The translations under genes and the position numbers were made by a program. The notes beneath the pieces are model-generated. The model ran no database searches. It was not told the origin of the DNA and worked only from the letters and a program-made list of their open reading frames with translations. Shown one piece after another: positions 1-8,540 of a stretch of DNA of 35,800 nt. Every line of letters begins with the position of its first letter. Position 1 is the stretch's first letter. Source of the stretch: 39-52-133 sp036523795 (GTDB lineage Bacteria > Pseudomonadota > Gammaproteobacteria > Burkholderiales > Gallionellaceae); contig DATDDN010000120.1 of assembly GCA_036523795.1 (NCBI GenBank), positions 1 through 35,800 on the forward strand. The letters run 5' to 3'.

Positions 1-1
1 A

Positions 2-655
2 GTCACGGATTCGGTACGCACAACCTGGCTGACCAAGAACAGCCTCAAGTACCAGATCAATCCGGATTGGCGCTTCATCGCCAAACTGAATTATTCGCAG
101 AGCACGAGCTCGCTGGGTGAGTTCTATAACGGCAGTTACACAGAGGCCGTTGCCGGCTATGGTTATCGCCCGGTTGAGAATGACCGTTTGAACGTATTGA
201 TGAAGTACACCTATTTCTACAACATGCCCTCAGCCGGCCAGACGACGATTGCGAACACGGCCGCTGCATACATCCAGAAGGACCACATCTTCTCGATCGA
301 CGCGCTTTATGATCTGACCCAGACCTGGACGGTAGGCGGGAAGTATGCGCACAGGATCGGGCAGGTCAGCCAGGATCTCGTCAATCCACAGTTCTTTGAC
401 AGCCGCGCCGATCTCTACATAGCCCGACTGGACTGGCACGTTGTCCACAAGTGGGACATGATGCTGGAGGGCCGAGTGCTGTCGCTGCCGGATGCACAGG
501 ATCGTCGTAGCGGCGTCCTGGTCGGCTTGTATCGTGAGGTGGATAGCTACTTCAAGGTGGGGGCTGGATATAACTTCACCGATTTCTCTGATGACCTGAC
601 CAACCTGAGTTATACGTACCAGGGTGTATTCGTCAACGTGATTGGCAAGATGTAA
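2..655 (+). CDS. Outer-membrane beta-barrel protein, C-terminal part (5' end outside window)
   Basis: The reading frame is open from base 2 and ends at TAA 653-655, giving the last 217 residues of a longer protein. The visible part has the alternating polar/aromatic strands of a transmembrane beta-barrel, for example stretches around LKYQINPDWRFIAKLNYS, VNVLMKYTYFY-like and YFKVGAGYNFTDFS, with short turns between. This fits the C-terminal barrel of a large outer-membrane or surface protein; no plug, OmpA or haem motif is visible. An internal ATG at 206 and a GTG/TTG near 188 exist, but homology-like strand pattern continues upstream of them, so they are not the true start. The exact family cannot be named from this fragment. 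Confidence 0.6.
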   Translation, partial: VTDSVRTTWLTKNSLKYQINPDWRFIAKLNYSQSTSSLGEFYNGSYTEAVAGYGYRPVENDRLNVLMKYTYFYNMPSAGQTTIANTAAAYIQKDHIFSIDALYDLTQTWTVGGKYAHRIGQVSQDLVNPQFFDSRADLYIARLDWHVVHKWDMMLEGRVLSLPDAQDRRSGVLVGLYREVDSYFKVGAGYNFTDFSDDLTNLSYTYQGVFVNVIGKM

Positions 656-760
656 TCCTCAGGGTTTTTTACGGCAACCCGTCAAATGGCTTTCCCATTG
701 ATGTTTTCTCCTGGCGTGCTTGCTCAAGAGAATTAGGGAAGCGCTTAGAAAGCTTCAATC

Positions 761-830
761 GTCGTTCCCGCGCAGGCGGGAACCCAGTCCAATCAAACAG
801 CTGGATACCCGCCTTCGCGGGTATGACCAC
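761..830. repeat. dRS3-like paired inverted repeat
   Basis: Two short hairpin units face each other: GTTCCCGCGCAGGCGGGAAC at 763-782 region and ATACCCGCCTTCGCGGGTAT at 804-823 region, flanked by CCAGT and CTGGAT. This is the pattern of the dispersed dRS3/NEMIS-type repeats common in Neisseria and other betaproteobacteria. It lies in the gap between the barrel gene and the converging kinase gene, where it may also act as a transcription stop or as a recombination site. Confidence 0.65.
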
Positions 831-864
831 CTATTCAGCGCTCCCCATAGCGGAAGAACATCGC

Positions 865-2112
865 TCACATTATTCCCCCTTGTCTTCCCAGCAGCGCGGC
901 CCCCATGGCCGCTTCGGCATGCCGTGCCTGGTTGACCGGCACGCCCAGCAGGCGGGCGCGCATGCCTTGCCAGGCGGGGTTGGCGGCGCCTCCGCCGCAG
1001 GTGGCGACGCGCTTGAGCGGGGTCGCACCTAGTTCGGCCAGCTTGGCATAGCCGGCCGCCTCGATGCGGCTCAGGCCTTGCAGCAGGCCGTGCAGAAAGG
1101 CGGCATCGTCTGCTGGCCGCGGCGTCACGCGCGGGACCAGTCCTGGATCGTTGAGCGGGAAGCGCTCGCCCGGCCGCGGCAGGGGGTAGTAGTCGAGCGG
1201 ACTGTCCTGTGTGGCATCGATCTGCGCGCTGAGTTCAAGCAGCTGCGCATCGGAAAAAAATTGCCGCAGCACGCCGCCGCCAGCATTGGAGGCTCCGCCG
1301 GCCAGCCACAGCGATCCGTAGCGATGGCTGTACACGCCGAATTCCGCGGCTTCAACGCGTGTTGTAGAGAGCAGTTTCAACACCAGGGTGGTGCCCAGCG
1401 AGGTGACTGCGTCGCCCGGCTCGTGCACGTCTGCCGCGATGAACGCGGCGATGCTGTCGGTGGTACCGGCGTGGATGGTGCAGCTGGCGTCGATGCCGAA
1501 GTGTGCGGCCAGCGCGGGGCTGATTTCGGCAACCAGCTGGCCCGGTGCCAGCACATGCGGCAACAGCTGGCTGTGCGGCAGTTGCTGCACCCAGTCCGGC
1601 CAGAACAGCTGCTCGACGTCATAGCCGGTCTTCAGGGCGTTGTGATAATCGGAAGTGCCGCCGCTGCCGCTGAGCAAGGCACTGAGCCAGTCGGCCTGGT
1701 GCATGAAATAACGTGCGTTGCCAGTGTCGCAGTGCTCGGTCAGCCACAGGAATTTGGCCAAGCCGGAAGTAGCGCTGCACACGGTGTGGCCGGGCGGCGC
1801 CAGCTGCTGGAGTCGCCTGGCCTGCGGCTGGGCGCGGGCGTCGTGGTAGAGGAGGACGGGGGACACCGGCTGCAGTTCGGCATCGCACAGCAGCACGGTG
1901 GCCGAAGTGGAATCTACCGTGATGCGCTGCAAGCGGGCGGCTACCGGCGCGGGTATGCCGCGCAGCAGCGCGTGCAGGGTTTCGCGCCAGTCTTCGGGAG
2001 TCTGTGTGGCGGCATCGCGGTAGGCGATGCGCTCTTCATGTGCGATGTTGCCGCCCTCGTCCAGTACACAGGCGCGAGCGCCGGTGGTGCCGAAATCGAG
2101 GCCGAGGAACAT
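865..2112 (-). CDS. FGGY-family carbohydrate kinase, D-ribulose kinase-like (SePSK/AtXK-1 type)
   Basis: A 415-residue cytosolic kinase expected to phosphorylate a ketopentose, probably D-ribulose, with ATP. The N-terminal phosphate-binding motif GLDFGTTGARA (Asp6, Thr9), a second motif AGTTDSIAAF with the likely catalytic base Asp219, SLGTTLVLKL, and the adenosine-binding TCGGGAANPAWQ near the C terminus are all present. The length, shorter than xylulokinase or glycerol kinase (about 480-500), and the blocks DYHNALK, LDYYPLP-GERFP and PLKR match the cyanobacterial/plant D-ribulose kinase group as I recall it. It starts 9 bases after the stop of queF on the same strand, so the two are probably co-transcribed. 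Substrate assignment is inference; xylulose remains possible. Confidence 0.8.
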   Translation of the reverse strand: MFLGLDFGTTGARACVLDEGGNIAHEERIAYRDAATQTPEDWRETLHALLRGIPAPVAARLQRITVDSTSATVLLCDAELQPVSPVLLYHDARAQPQARRLQQLAPPGHTVCSATSGLAKFLWLTEHCDTGNARYFMHQADWLSALLSGSGGTSDYHNALKTGYDVEQLFWPDWVQQLPHSQLLPHVLAPGQLVAEISPALAAHFGIDASCTIHAGTTDSIAAFIAADVHEPGDAVTSLGTTLVLKLLSTTRVEAAEFGVYSHRYGSLWLAGGASNAGGGVLRQFFSDAQLLELSAQIDATQDSPLDYYPLPRPGERFPLNDPGLVPRVTPRPADDAAFLHGLLQGLSRIEAAGYAKLAELGATPLKRVATCGGGAANPAWQGMRARLLGVPVNQARHAEAAMGAALLGRQGGIM

Positions 2113-2121
2113 GCGTGGCGT

Positions 2122-2541
2122 TTAGCCGCGGGTATTGGACTGCGGCTCGAATGAGGTCAGGTCGACGCGCGGTGCCGGCTGCCAGCCGGGTTTGCGGTGC
2201 TCGGCCACCACGTTGGTGAAGATGCCGCCGCGCACGTAGAACTTGGCGGTGAGGCGCATGAAGCGCGGCTGGGTGACGGCGACCAGGTCATCCAGGATGC
2301 GGTTGGTCATGTCTTCGTGGAAGTGGCCCTCGTCGCGGAACGACCACATGTAGAGCTTCAGGCTCTTCAGTTCGACGCAGGTCTGATCGGGGATGTAGTC
2401 GAGGATCAGGGTGGCGAAATCGGGCTGGCCGGTCTTCGGGCACAGGCAGGTAAACTCCGGAATTTCCATGTGAATATGGTAATCGCGGGCTGGCGTGGGG
2501 TTGGGAAAGGTTTCCAGGTTCTTGCTGGGTTGAGTGCTCAT
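2122..2541 (-). CDS. queF: NADPH-dependent 7-cyano-7-deazaguanine reductase (preQ0 reductase)
   Basis: QueF reduces the nitrile of preQ0 to the aminomethyl group of preQ1 in the queuosine tRNA-modification pathway. The 139-residue length is that of the short, unimodular (YkvM-like) form. The thioimide-forming cysteine Cys34 and proton donor Asp41 sit in FTCLCPKTGQPDF with the family's seven-residue spacing, and the QueF signature ELKSLKLYMW follows, with the GHFHEDMTN segment behind it. ATG at 2539-2541 is the natural start. It is the first gene of a minus-strand pair with the FGGY kinase and is divergent from smc. No preQ1 riboswitch is recognisable in the short leader. Confidence 0.95.
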   Translation of the reverse strand: MSTQPSKNLETFPNPTPARDYHIHMEIPEFTCLCPKTGQPDFATLILDYIPDQTCVELKSLKLYMWSFRDEGHFHEDMTNRILDDLVAVTQPRFMRLTAKFYVRGGIFTNVVAEHRKPGWQPAPRVDLTSFEPQSNTRG

Positions 2542-2542
2542 T

Positions 2543-2570
2543 TTGAAATGTCGGGGGTGTCAGTTAGAAT
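2543..2570 (+). promoter_or_regulatory. Candidate sigma70 promoter for smc
   Basis: TTGAAA at 2543-2548 and TAGAAT at 2565-2570 are 16 bases apart; each is one mismatch from consensus. Transcription would begin near 2577, about 40 bases before the smc start codon. It overlaps the divergent queF promoter. Confidence 0.5.
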
Positions 2571-2577
2571 GCAGCGC

Positions 2578-2605
2578 ATTATATCGCCAACCAGTTAGTT
2601 TTCAG
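2578..2605 (-). promoter_or_regulatory. Candidate sigma70 promoter for queF
   Basis: Read on the minus strand, CTGAAA (2605-2600) and a perfect TATAAT (2583-2578) are 16 bases apart. Transcription would start near 2571, giving queF a leader of about 30 bases. The smc promoter lies on the opposite strand of the same 75-base gap. Confidence 0.5.
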
Positions 2606-2616
2606 CCCGGTTTAAA

Positions 2617-5600
2617 TTGCGTCTCTCCCATATCAAACTTGCCGGTTTCAAGTCCTTCGTTGATCCCACGCATATCGCTCTGCCTGGCCAGCTGGTTGGC
2701 GTAGTCGGGCCGAATGGCTGCGGCAAATCCAACGTGATCGACGCGCTGCGCTGGGTATTGGGCGAATCGCGAGCCTCGGCGCTGCGCGGCGAGTCGATGC
2801 AGGACGTGATCTTCAACGGCTCCGGCAACCGCAAGCCGGTGGCGCGCGCCAGCGTCGAGCTGATCTTCGACAACAGCCTGGGCAAGGCGGCGGGACAGTG
2901 GTCCAGCTATGCCGAAATCGCCATCAAACGCGTACTCAAACGCGACGGTGATTCCACCTACTACATCAACAACCAGAGCGTACGCCGCAAGGACATCACC
3001 GACATCTTCCTCGGCACCGGCCTGGGTGCCCGCGCCTATGCCATCATCGAGCAGGGCATGATCTCGCGCATCATCGAGGCCAAGCCGGAAGAGCTGCGCG
3101 TGTTCCTGGAAGAAGCCGCCGGCGTGTCCAAATACCGCGACCGTCGCCGCGAAACCGAATTGCGCATCGCCGATACGCGCGAGAACCTGCTGCGCGTGGA
3201 CGACATCCTGTTCGAGCTGGACAAGCAACTGGTCCACCTGGGCGACCAGGCCGAGGTGGCCAAGCGCTACCGCGAGCTGGAGGCGCGCCGCGACACCACC
3301 CAGCGCATGCTGTGGCTGCTCAACAAGCAGGAAGCCGAAACCCGCCGTGCGCGCTTTGCGCAGGCTGTCGAGAAAACCCGCAACGAGCTGGAAGCGGAAA
3401 CGGCGCGTCTGCGCGAGGTGGAAAGCCTGCTGGAGAGCTCGCGTGCAGAGCATTACACCCTGGCCGACGCGCTGCACAGCAAGCAGGGTGAGCTGTATGC
3501 GGTGAATGCCGAGGTGGCGCGCCTCGAGCAGCAACTGGCGTTCATGGGCGAGCAGCACAATCGCCTCGCGCAGCAGATCAGCGCGGGCGAACGCCAGATC
3601 GAGCAGCAGCGCAGCCAGCTGCAGGGCACCGAGGGCCTGCTGGCGCACTGGCAGCAGGAGCAGCAGGAAGCTGCGGTGCGCATCGAACTGAGCGAAAGCA
3701 AGGCAGAAACCGAGGCTGAGCAGCTGCCCCAGGTGGAAGAAGCCGCACGTGCCGGGCAGGAGCGCTACAACGCCATGCAGCGCGAACATCTGGTGCTGCA
3801 GCAGCAACAGCAGCTGGCCGAATCGCAGCGCACCCACATCCAGCGCAATCAGCAGCAGCTCGATGCGCGCAAAGCGCGTCTGCAGATGGAACTGGACAAC
3901 CTGCCGCAGGCCGAGACCGAAACCCTGCAGCAGGCACAGCAGCAGCTGGCCGAGATGCAGGCCGAATACAGCGAGCAGCAGATGCAGCTGGAGATGCTGC
4001 AGGAACAGCTGCCGACCGCCGATGAGGAGCGCAGCAAGGCACGCCAAGCCGCGCAGGATGCCGAGCGCCAGCTGGCGCAGGTCGAAGCGCGCCTGATCGC
4101 GCTGGAACAGCTGCAGCAGCAGATTGACCAGGACAAGAATCTCAAGTCATGGCTGGCGCGTTACCAGCTGGATCACGCGCCACGCCTGTGGCAGTCCATC
4201 CGCATCGAACCCGGCTGGGAAGATGCGCTGGAAGCCGTGTTGCGCGAGCGCCTGAACGCGCTGGCCGTGAGCCGCCTGGAAGATGCGGCGCAGTGGAGCG
4301 AAGTGCCGCCGGCCAAGCTGGCCGTATTCGCCGCCAACGGCGCGCGTACTGCGGTTGCCCCACACGCGGGTTTGACCCCATTGGCGCAATACGTGCAGTG
4401 CCACGATGCGCAAGCCGCGCCGGTAGTGGAAGACTGGCTGTCCGGTGTGTATGCCGTGCCAAGCCTCAACGAGGCATTGAGCCAGCGCGGCAGCCTGCCC
4501 GGCGGCGCCTGGCTGGTGACGCCGCAAGGCCACCTGATCGGTGCACACAGCGTGCTGTTCCACGCGCCGGACAGCCAGGTGCATGGCGTGCTGGCACGCC
4601 AGCGCGAGATCGAGAAGCTGCAGGAGGAGGCGCAGCAGCTTACTGCCAGTGTGAGTCAGAGCAAGCAGCGCGTGGCTCAGACCGAGCAGGCATACAACGA
4701 CATCGAAAGCCGCATCTCGCCGTTGCGCTCGGCCGGCAGCACCCTGCAGCAACAGCAGCACGGCATTCAAATGCAGATCCTGAAATTGACCCAGGCCAGT
4801 GAGCGCAGCCACGAGCGTCGTGCGCAGATTGCGCAGGAGCTGGAAGAGCTGGCCGAGCACGCCGCCGGTGAGCAGCGTCAGCTGGAAGAAATTGCGGAGC
4901 GCATGGAAATTCTGCGCGAGCAGATGGAAGAGCAGCAGGCCCAGGCCGAAGAGGTGCGCCTGCAGGTGAGCGAACAGGACGGCAAGCTGCGCGAGCAGCG
5001 CGAGCGCGCGCAAAGAGCGCAGCATGAGCTGCAGGAGGCGCGCTTCTTTGCCAAGACCTGCGCCGACAAGATTGCCGATCTCGAGCGCAACCTGCAGCAG
5101 ACTAGCGCCACGCTGAGTCAGCTGGAAGAGGCGCTGGCGCATAGCCGCAGCGAACTGGCCGGCATGAACGATCACGAGGCTCAGGAACTGCTGCAGGCCG
5201 CGCTGGAGCAACGCCAGTTGCGCGAACAGGCCTTGTCCGAGGCGCGCAACGCGCTGGAACATGCAACGGTCACGCTGAATCGCCTGGAGCAGGAGCGCAT
5301 GACCTGCGAGCAGCAGCTCAATCCGCTGCGCGACAAGGTCAGTGAAATGACGCTCAAGGAGCAGGAAGCCCGCCTCCAGTACGAACAGTGGGCCGAGCAG
5401 CTGCAGGGCGTGAATGAGGCCGAGCTGTTGCCGCTGCTGGAAGGCGCGCGCGCCAGTGGTCTGCAGAATGAGCTGAATCGCCTGGGCAACGATATCGCCG
5501 CGCTGGGCGCGGTGAACCTGGCCGCGCTGGAAGAGCTGCAGGCAGGGCAGGAGCGCAAGACCTACCTGGATGCGCAGGCCAAGGACCTGAATGAGGCGAT

Positions 5601-6132
5601 GGCCACGCTGGAAGATGCGATCCGCCGCATCGACAAGGAGTCACGCGACCTGCTGATGGCGACTTACGATGAAGTGAACCGCCATCTGTCGGAACTGTTC
5701 CCCATCCTGTTCGGCGGTGGCGAGGCGCGCCTGGTGCTGACCGGTGAGGAGATTCTGGACAGCGGCGTGCAGGTGATGGCGCATCCGCCGGGCAAGAAGA
5801 ACTCTTCCATTCATCTGCTTTCCGGCGGCGAAAAGGCGCTGACCGCCATTTCCCTGGTGTTCTCGCTGTTCCAGCTCAACCCGGCGCCGTTCTGCCTGCT
5901 GGACGAGGTGGATGCGCCGCTGGACGACACCAACACCGAGCGCCTGTGCAAGCTGATCAGGAAGATGTCGCAGCAGACCCAGTTCATCTTCATCAGCCAC
6001 AACAAGATCACCATGGAGCTGGCCCAGCAGCTGGTCGGCGTCACCATGCAGGAGCGCGGCGTGTCCAAGGTAGTGTCGGTGGATATCGAGGAAGCGCTGC
6101 GCATGAGCGACAGCAAGGCGCTGGCCGCCTGA
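2617..6132 (+). CDS. smc: Chromosome segregation ATPase SMC
   Basis: A 1171-residue SMC protein, the usual length, that compacts and segregates the chromosome together with ScpA/ScpB. Domains in order: N-terminal ATPase half with Walker A GPNGCGKS at 31-38; a long coiled coil rich in Gln, Glu and Arg; a hinge at roughly 500-640; a returning coiled coil; and the C-terminal half with signature LSGGEK at 1068-1073, Walker B FCLLDE ending at Glu1097 and D-loop DAPLDD. The start is TTG at 2617, giving the conserved beginning MRLSHIKLAGFKSF; no ATG fits the family. In many betaproteobacteria zipA and ligA follow smc, but here a gene on the opposite strand follows, with only 26 bases between the ends. 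Confidence 0.97.
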   Translation: MRLSHIKLAGFKSFVDPTHIALPGQLVGVVGPNGCGKSNVIDALRWVLGESRASALRGESMQDVIFNGSGNRKPVARASVELIFDNSLGKAAGQWSSYAEIAIKRVLKRDGDSTYYINNQSVRRKDITDIFLGTGLGARAYAIIEQGMISRIIEAKPEELRVFLEEAAGVSKYRDRRRETELRIADTRENLLRVDDILFELDKQLVHLGDQAEVAKRYRELEARRDTTQRMLWLLNKQEAETRRARFAQAVEKTRNELEAETARLREVESLLESSRAEHYTLADALHSKQGELYAVNAEVARLEQQLAFMGEQHNRLAQQISAGERQIEQQRSQLQGTEGLLAHWQQEQQEAAVRIELSESKAETEAEQLPQVEEAARAGQERYNAMQREHLVLQQQQQLAESQRTHIQRNQQQLDARKARLQMELDNLPQAETETLQQAQQQLAEMQAEYSEQQMQLEMLQEQLPTADEERSKARQAAQDAERQLAQVEARLIALEQLQQQIDQDKNLKSWLARYQLDHAPRLWQSIRIEPGWEDALEAVLRERLNALAVSRLEDAAQWSEVPPAKLAVFAANGARTAVAPHAGLTPLAQYVQCHDAQAAPVVEDWLSGVYAVPSLNEALSQRGSLPGGAWLVTPQGHLIGAHSVLFHAPDSQVHGVLARQREIEKLQEEAQQLTASVSQSKQRVAQTEQAYNDIESRISPLRSAGSTLQQQQHGIQMQILKLTQASERSHERRAQIAQELEELAEHAAGEQRQLEEIAERMEILREQMEEQQAQAEEVRLQVSEQDGKLREQRERAQRAQHELQEARFFAKTCADKIADLERNLQQTSATLSQLEEALAHSRSELAGMNDHEAQELLQAALEQRQLREQALSEARNALEHATVTLNRLEQERMTCEQQLNPLRDKVSEMTLKEQEARLQYEQWAEQLQGVNEAELLPLLEGARASGLQNELNRLGNDIAALGAVNLAALEELQAGQERKTYLDAQAKDLNEAMATLEDAIRRIDKESRDLLMATYDEVNRHLSELFPILFGGGEARLVLTGEEILDSGVQVMAHPPGKKNSSIHLLSGGEKALTAISLVFSLFQLNPAPFCLLDEVDAPLDDTNTERLCKLIRKMSQQTQFIFISHNKITMELAQQLVGVTMQERGVSKVVSVDIEEALRMSDSKALAA

Positions 6133-6158
6133 GGGCGGTCAGCCAGGAAATGCCAGGT

Positions 6159-6614
6159 TTAGTTGCAGTTTGAGCTGACTGCCTTGCGCGCCTCCTCGAT
6201 GCGCTGCTGTCGCGTATCGTCATCCAGATAGCTTCGTTCGCCTTGTGCGTCATAAGTCACCAGGCGCGGCGCATTCTCCAGTGTGGACAGGCTGATGCGC
6301 GCATTGTCGCAGTTCTTGCGTTTGATCTCGGCATTTTCCTGTTCGCGCGCAGTCTTCTCGGCAGCCTGTGCTTTGGCCTGATCAGCCTTCTTCTGCTCGG
6401 CTTGCTGCTCGGCAAAGCTCTTGGGGGCCGCTACCCCGCTGGCAGGAGCGGCGGCTTCATTTGCATTCCTGCTGCGCAGGGTCTGGGCCTTGATGTCAGA
6501 GGAGGGGACCGTATCGGAATAGTGCACCACGCCTTTAGCATCAACCCATTTGTGCAGCGCGCCCTGGGCGCTGAAACTGACTAAGCACAGGCCGATGGCC
6601 AGATAAGTTTTCAT
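6159..6614 (-). CDS. DUF4124-type small periplasmic protein
   Basis: A 151-residue exported protein of unknown function. Residues 1-19 form a signal peptide ending in SAQGA, followed by the DUF4124 hallmark LHKWVDAKGVVHYSDTVP at about 20-37. The middle (about 60-100) is a charged Ala/Glu/Lys/Gln stretch likely to be helical or coiled coil. Two cysteines remain in the mature C-terminal half. The protein is transcribed alone, convergent with smc. Its family is common in beta- and gammaproteobacteria; nothing here tells its substrate or partner. Confidence 0.8.
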   Translation of the reverse strand: MKTYLAIGLCLVSFSAQGALHKWVDAKGVVHYSDTVPSSDIKAQTLRSRNANEAAAPASGVAAPKSFAEQQAEQKKADQAKAQAAEKTAREQENAEIKRKNCDNARISLSTLENAPRLVTYDAQGERSYLDDDTRQQRIEEARKAVSSNCN

Positions 6615-6927
6615 TGAAACACTCCTTGCCTTAGATGTTGTGGAAAACGCAGAAATCGAAGGGTATCAGCTTATCACAGCCTGTCCGGCGGGAATCGGCG
6701 CAGTTGTGCTTTCCGGTTGCGCATAATTGCACGCGGTTTAACGGGGGCTTAACGCGGAGATATCCATGCAGCAGGCAGAACTGGAATCAATCCAGCAAAT
6801 CTACCATCAACGCTGCATCAAGACCTTGCCTTGAAGGTGTTCACCTCCTGTGTGAGCTGTTCTTTGAATACCTGATTTGCGAATACCTGATTTGCATGAT
6901 GGCAAATAAGCCTAAGGAACAAGCACA
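6615..6927. other. Intergenic stretch between DUF4124 gene and guaB promoter
   Basis: No convincing gene. An open frame on the plus strand at 6635-6955 has no family resemblance or ribosome site and runs through the guaB promoter. A 15-base exact tandem repeat is the only structure seen. Confidence 0.5.
6866..6895. repeat. Exact 15-bp tandem duplication
   Basis: GAATACCTGATTTGC occurs twice head to tail at 6866-6880 and 6881-6895, about 35 bases before the -35 region of guaB. It could be a slippage duplication or a doubled protein-binding site. Confidence 0.7.
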
Positions 6928-6956
6928 TTTACCCATCCCGGCAGCTTGCGTATAAT
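6928..6956 (+). promoter_or_regulatory. Promoter of guaB
   Basis: A perfect -10 TATAAT at 6951-6956 with TTTACC at 6928-6933, 17 bases upstream. The transcript would begin near 6963, about 20 bases before the guaB ATG, with a GAGGA ribosome site in between. Confidence 0.65.
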
Positions 6957-6981
6957 GCGTTTTTTGTCGAGGACGGTTTTC

Positions 6982-8445
6982 ATGCGAATTTCCCAAAAAG
7001 CACTTACCTTTGACGATGTGCTGCTGCTTCCAGCGCACTCCGATGTCCTGCCGCGCGATGTCAGCCTGCGCACCCAGCTTACCCGCAACATCACCCTGAA
7101 CATTCCCCTGCTGTCCGCCGCCATGGACACGGTGACCGAGGCCCGCCTGGCCATTGCCCTGGCGCAGGAAGGCGGTATCGGCATCATCCACAAGAACATG
7201 TCGTCCAAGGCACAGGCGCAGCAGGTGTCCAAGGTGAAGCGCTTTGAAAGCGGCGTGGTCAAGGACCCGATCACCATTGCTCCCGACATGACCGTGCGCG
7301 ATGTGCTCAACCTGACGCGCCAGCACCGCATTTCCGGTCTGCCGGTGGTTGAAGGCAAGAAAGTCGTCGGCATCGTGACCAACCGCGACCTGCGCTTCGA
7401 AAGCCGCCTCGATCTGCCTGTGCGCAGCATCATGACCCCGCGCGAAAAGCTGATCACTGTGCTGGAAAGCGCCAGCCGCGACGAAGCGCGCGCCCTGATG
7501 CACAAGCACCGCATCGAGCGCGTGCTGGTGGTGAACGACGCGTTTGAACTGCGCGGCCTGATCACCGTCAAGGACATCCTCAAATCCAGCGAACATCCCA
7601 ATGCCTGCAAGGACGACCTCGGCCGCCTGCGCGCGGGCGCAGCGGTGGGCGTGGGCGAGGGCACCGAAGAGCGCGTGACCCTGCTGGCCGAAGCCGGTGT
7701 GGACGTGATCGTGGTGGATACCGCACACGGCCATTCGCAAGGCGTGCTCGACCGCGTACAGTGGGTCAAGAAGACCTTCCCCAAGATTGAGGTGATCGGC
7801 GGCAACATTGCCACCGGCAATGCTGCACGCGCCCTGATGGACCACGGCGCAGACGCGGTGAAGGTCGGCATCGGCCCCGGTTCGATCTGCACCACGCGCA
7901 TGGTGGCCGGCATCGGCGTACCGCAAATCACCGCCATCGACAACGTGGCCAAGGCGCTGGCCGGCACCGGCGTGCCGCTGATTGCCGACGGTGGCGTCCG
8001 TTTCTCCGGCGACATCTCCAAGGCGATTGCCGCTGGCGCACACGCCGTGATGCTGGGCGGCCTGTTTGCCGGTACCGAAGAAGCGCCAGGCGAGATCGAA
8101 CTGTTCCAGGGCCGCTCGTACAAGTCCTACCGCGGGATGGGCAGCCTGGGCGCCATGCAGCAGGGCTCCAGCGACCGTTACTTCCAGGACGGCAGCGAAG
8201 GCAACCAGGATAAGCTGGTGCCGGAAGGCGTGGAAGGCCGCGTGCCGTACAAGGGTAGCGTACTCGCCGTTATCCACCAGCTGATGGGCGGCCTGCGCGC
8301 CAGCATGGGTTACCTCGGCTGCCCGGATATTCCGACCATCCACTCCAAGGCAGAATTCGTGGAAATCACTTCGGCTGGTATCCGTGAGTCGCACGTGCAC
8401 GACGTGCAGATCACCAAAGAGGCGCCGAACTACCACGTGGATTGA
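6982..8445 (+). CDS. guaB: IMP dehydrogenase
   Basis: Oxidises IMP to XMP with NAD+, the first committed and rate-limiting step to GMP. The 487 residues match the usual size. The start ATG at 6982 gives MRISQKALTFDDVLL and has a GAGGA ribosome site; a longer frame from TTG 6946 would begin inside the -10 box and is rejected. The TIM barrel is interrupted by two CBS domains at about 95-205 (MTPREKLITV inside them). The catalytic loop GPGSICTTR has Cys303, and the flap region with GYLGCPD lies near the C terminus. It is followed by a strong terminator and then guaA, the next enzyme of the pathway. Confidence 0.97.
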   Translation: MRISQKALTFDDVLLLPAHSDVLPRDVSLRTQLTRNITLNIPLLSAAMDTVTEARLAIALAQEGGIGIIHKNMSSKAQAQQVSKVKRFESGVVKDPITIAPDMTVRDVLNLTRQHRISGLPVVEGKKVVGIVTNRDLRFESRLDLPVRSIMTPREKLITVLESASRDEARALMHKHRIERVLVVNDAFELRGLITVKDILKSSEHPNACKDDLGRLRAGAAVGVGEGTEERVTLLAEAGVDVIVVDTAHGHSQGVLDRVQWVKKTFPKIEVIGGNIATGNAARALMDHGADAVKVGIGPGSICTTRMVAGIGVPQITAIDNVAKALAGTGVPLIADGGVRFSGDISKAIAAGAHAVMLGGLFAGTEEAPGEIELFQGRSYKSYRGMGSLGAMQQGSSDRYFQDGSEGNQDKLVPEGVEGRVPYKGSVLAVIHQLMGGLRASMGYLGCPDIPTIHSKAEFVEITSAGIRESHVHDVQITKEAPNYHVD

Positions 8446-8472
8446 GGTTGCATGACCTGATCCGGTTTCGAT

Positions 8473-8499
8473 AAAAAAACCTCCTTCCGAGGTTTTTTT
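8473..8499 (+). terminator. Rho-independent terminator after guaB
   Basis: AAAAAAACCTC, loop CTTCC, GAGGTTTTTTT: an 11-bp stem whose 3' arm ends in seven T. The A-run on the other arm would also let it work on the opposite strand. It separates guaB from guaA, which sits 41 bases further on. Confidence 0.85.
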
Positions 8500-8540
8500 A
8501 TTTGGCAGCAGTTAATTTTGATTTGAATTCGGTGAACACC

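Noticed and set aside
2542..2616. preQ1 riboswitch in front of queF
   Set aside because: The 75-base gap is filled by two divergent promoters, leaving a leader of about 30 bases with no pseudoknot-like pattern.
2602..4047. Minus-strand frame of 481 residues antisense to smc
   Set aside because: It is a Leu/Gln/Ala-rich shadow of the Gln/Glu-rich coiled coil on the other strand; SMC motifs are complete in the plus frame.
6635..6955. Plus-strand frame of 106 residues before guaB
   Set aside because: No ribosome site or family likeness; it includes the tandem repeat and the guaB promoter.
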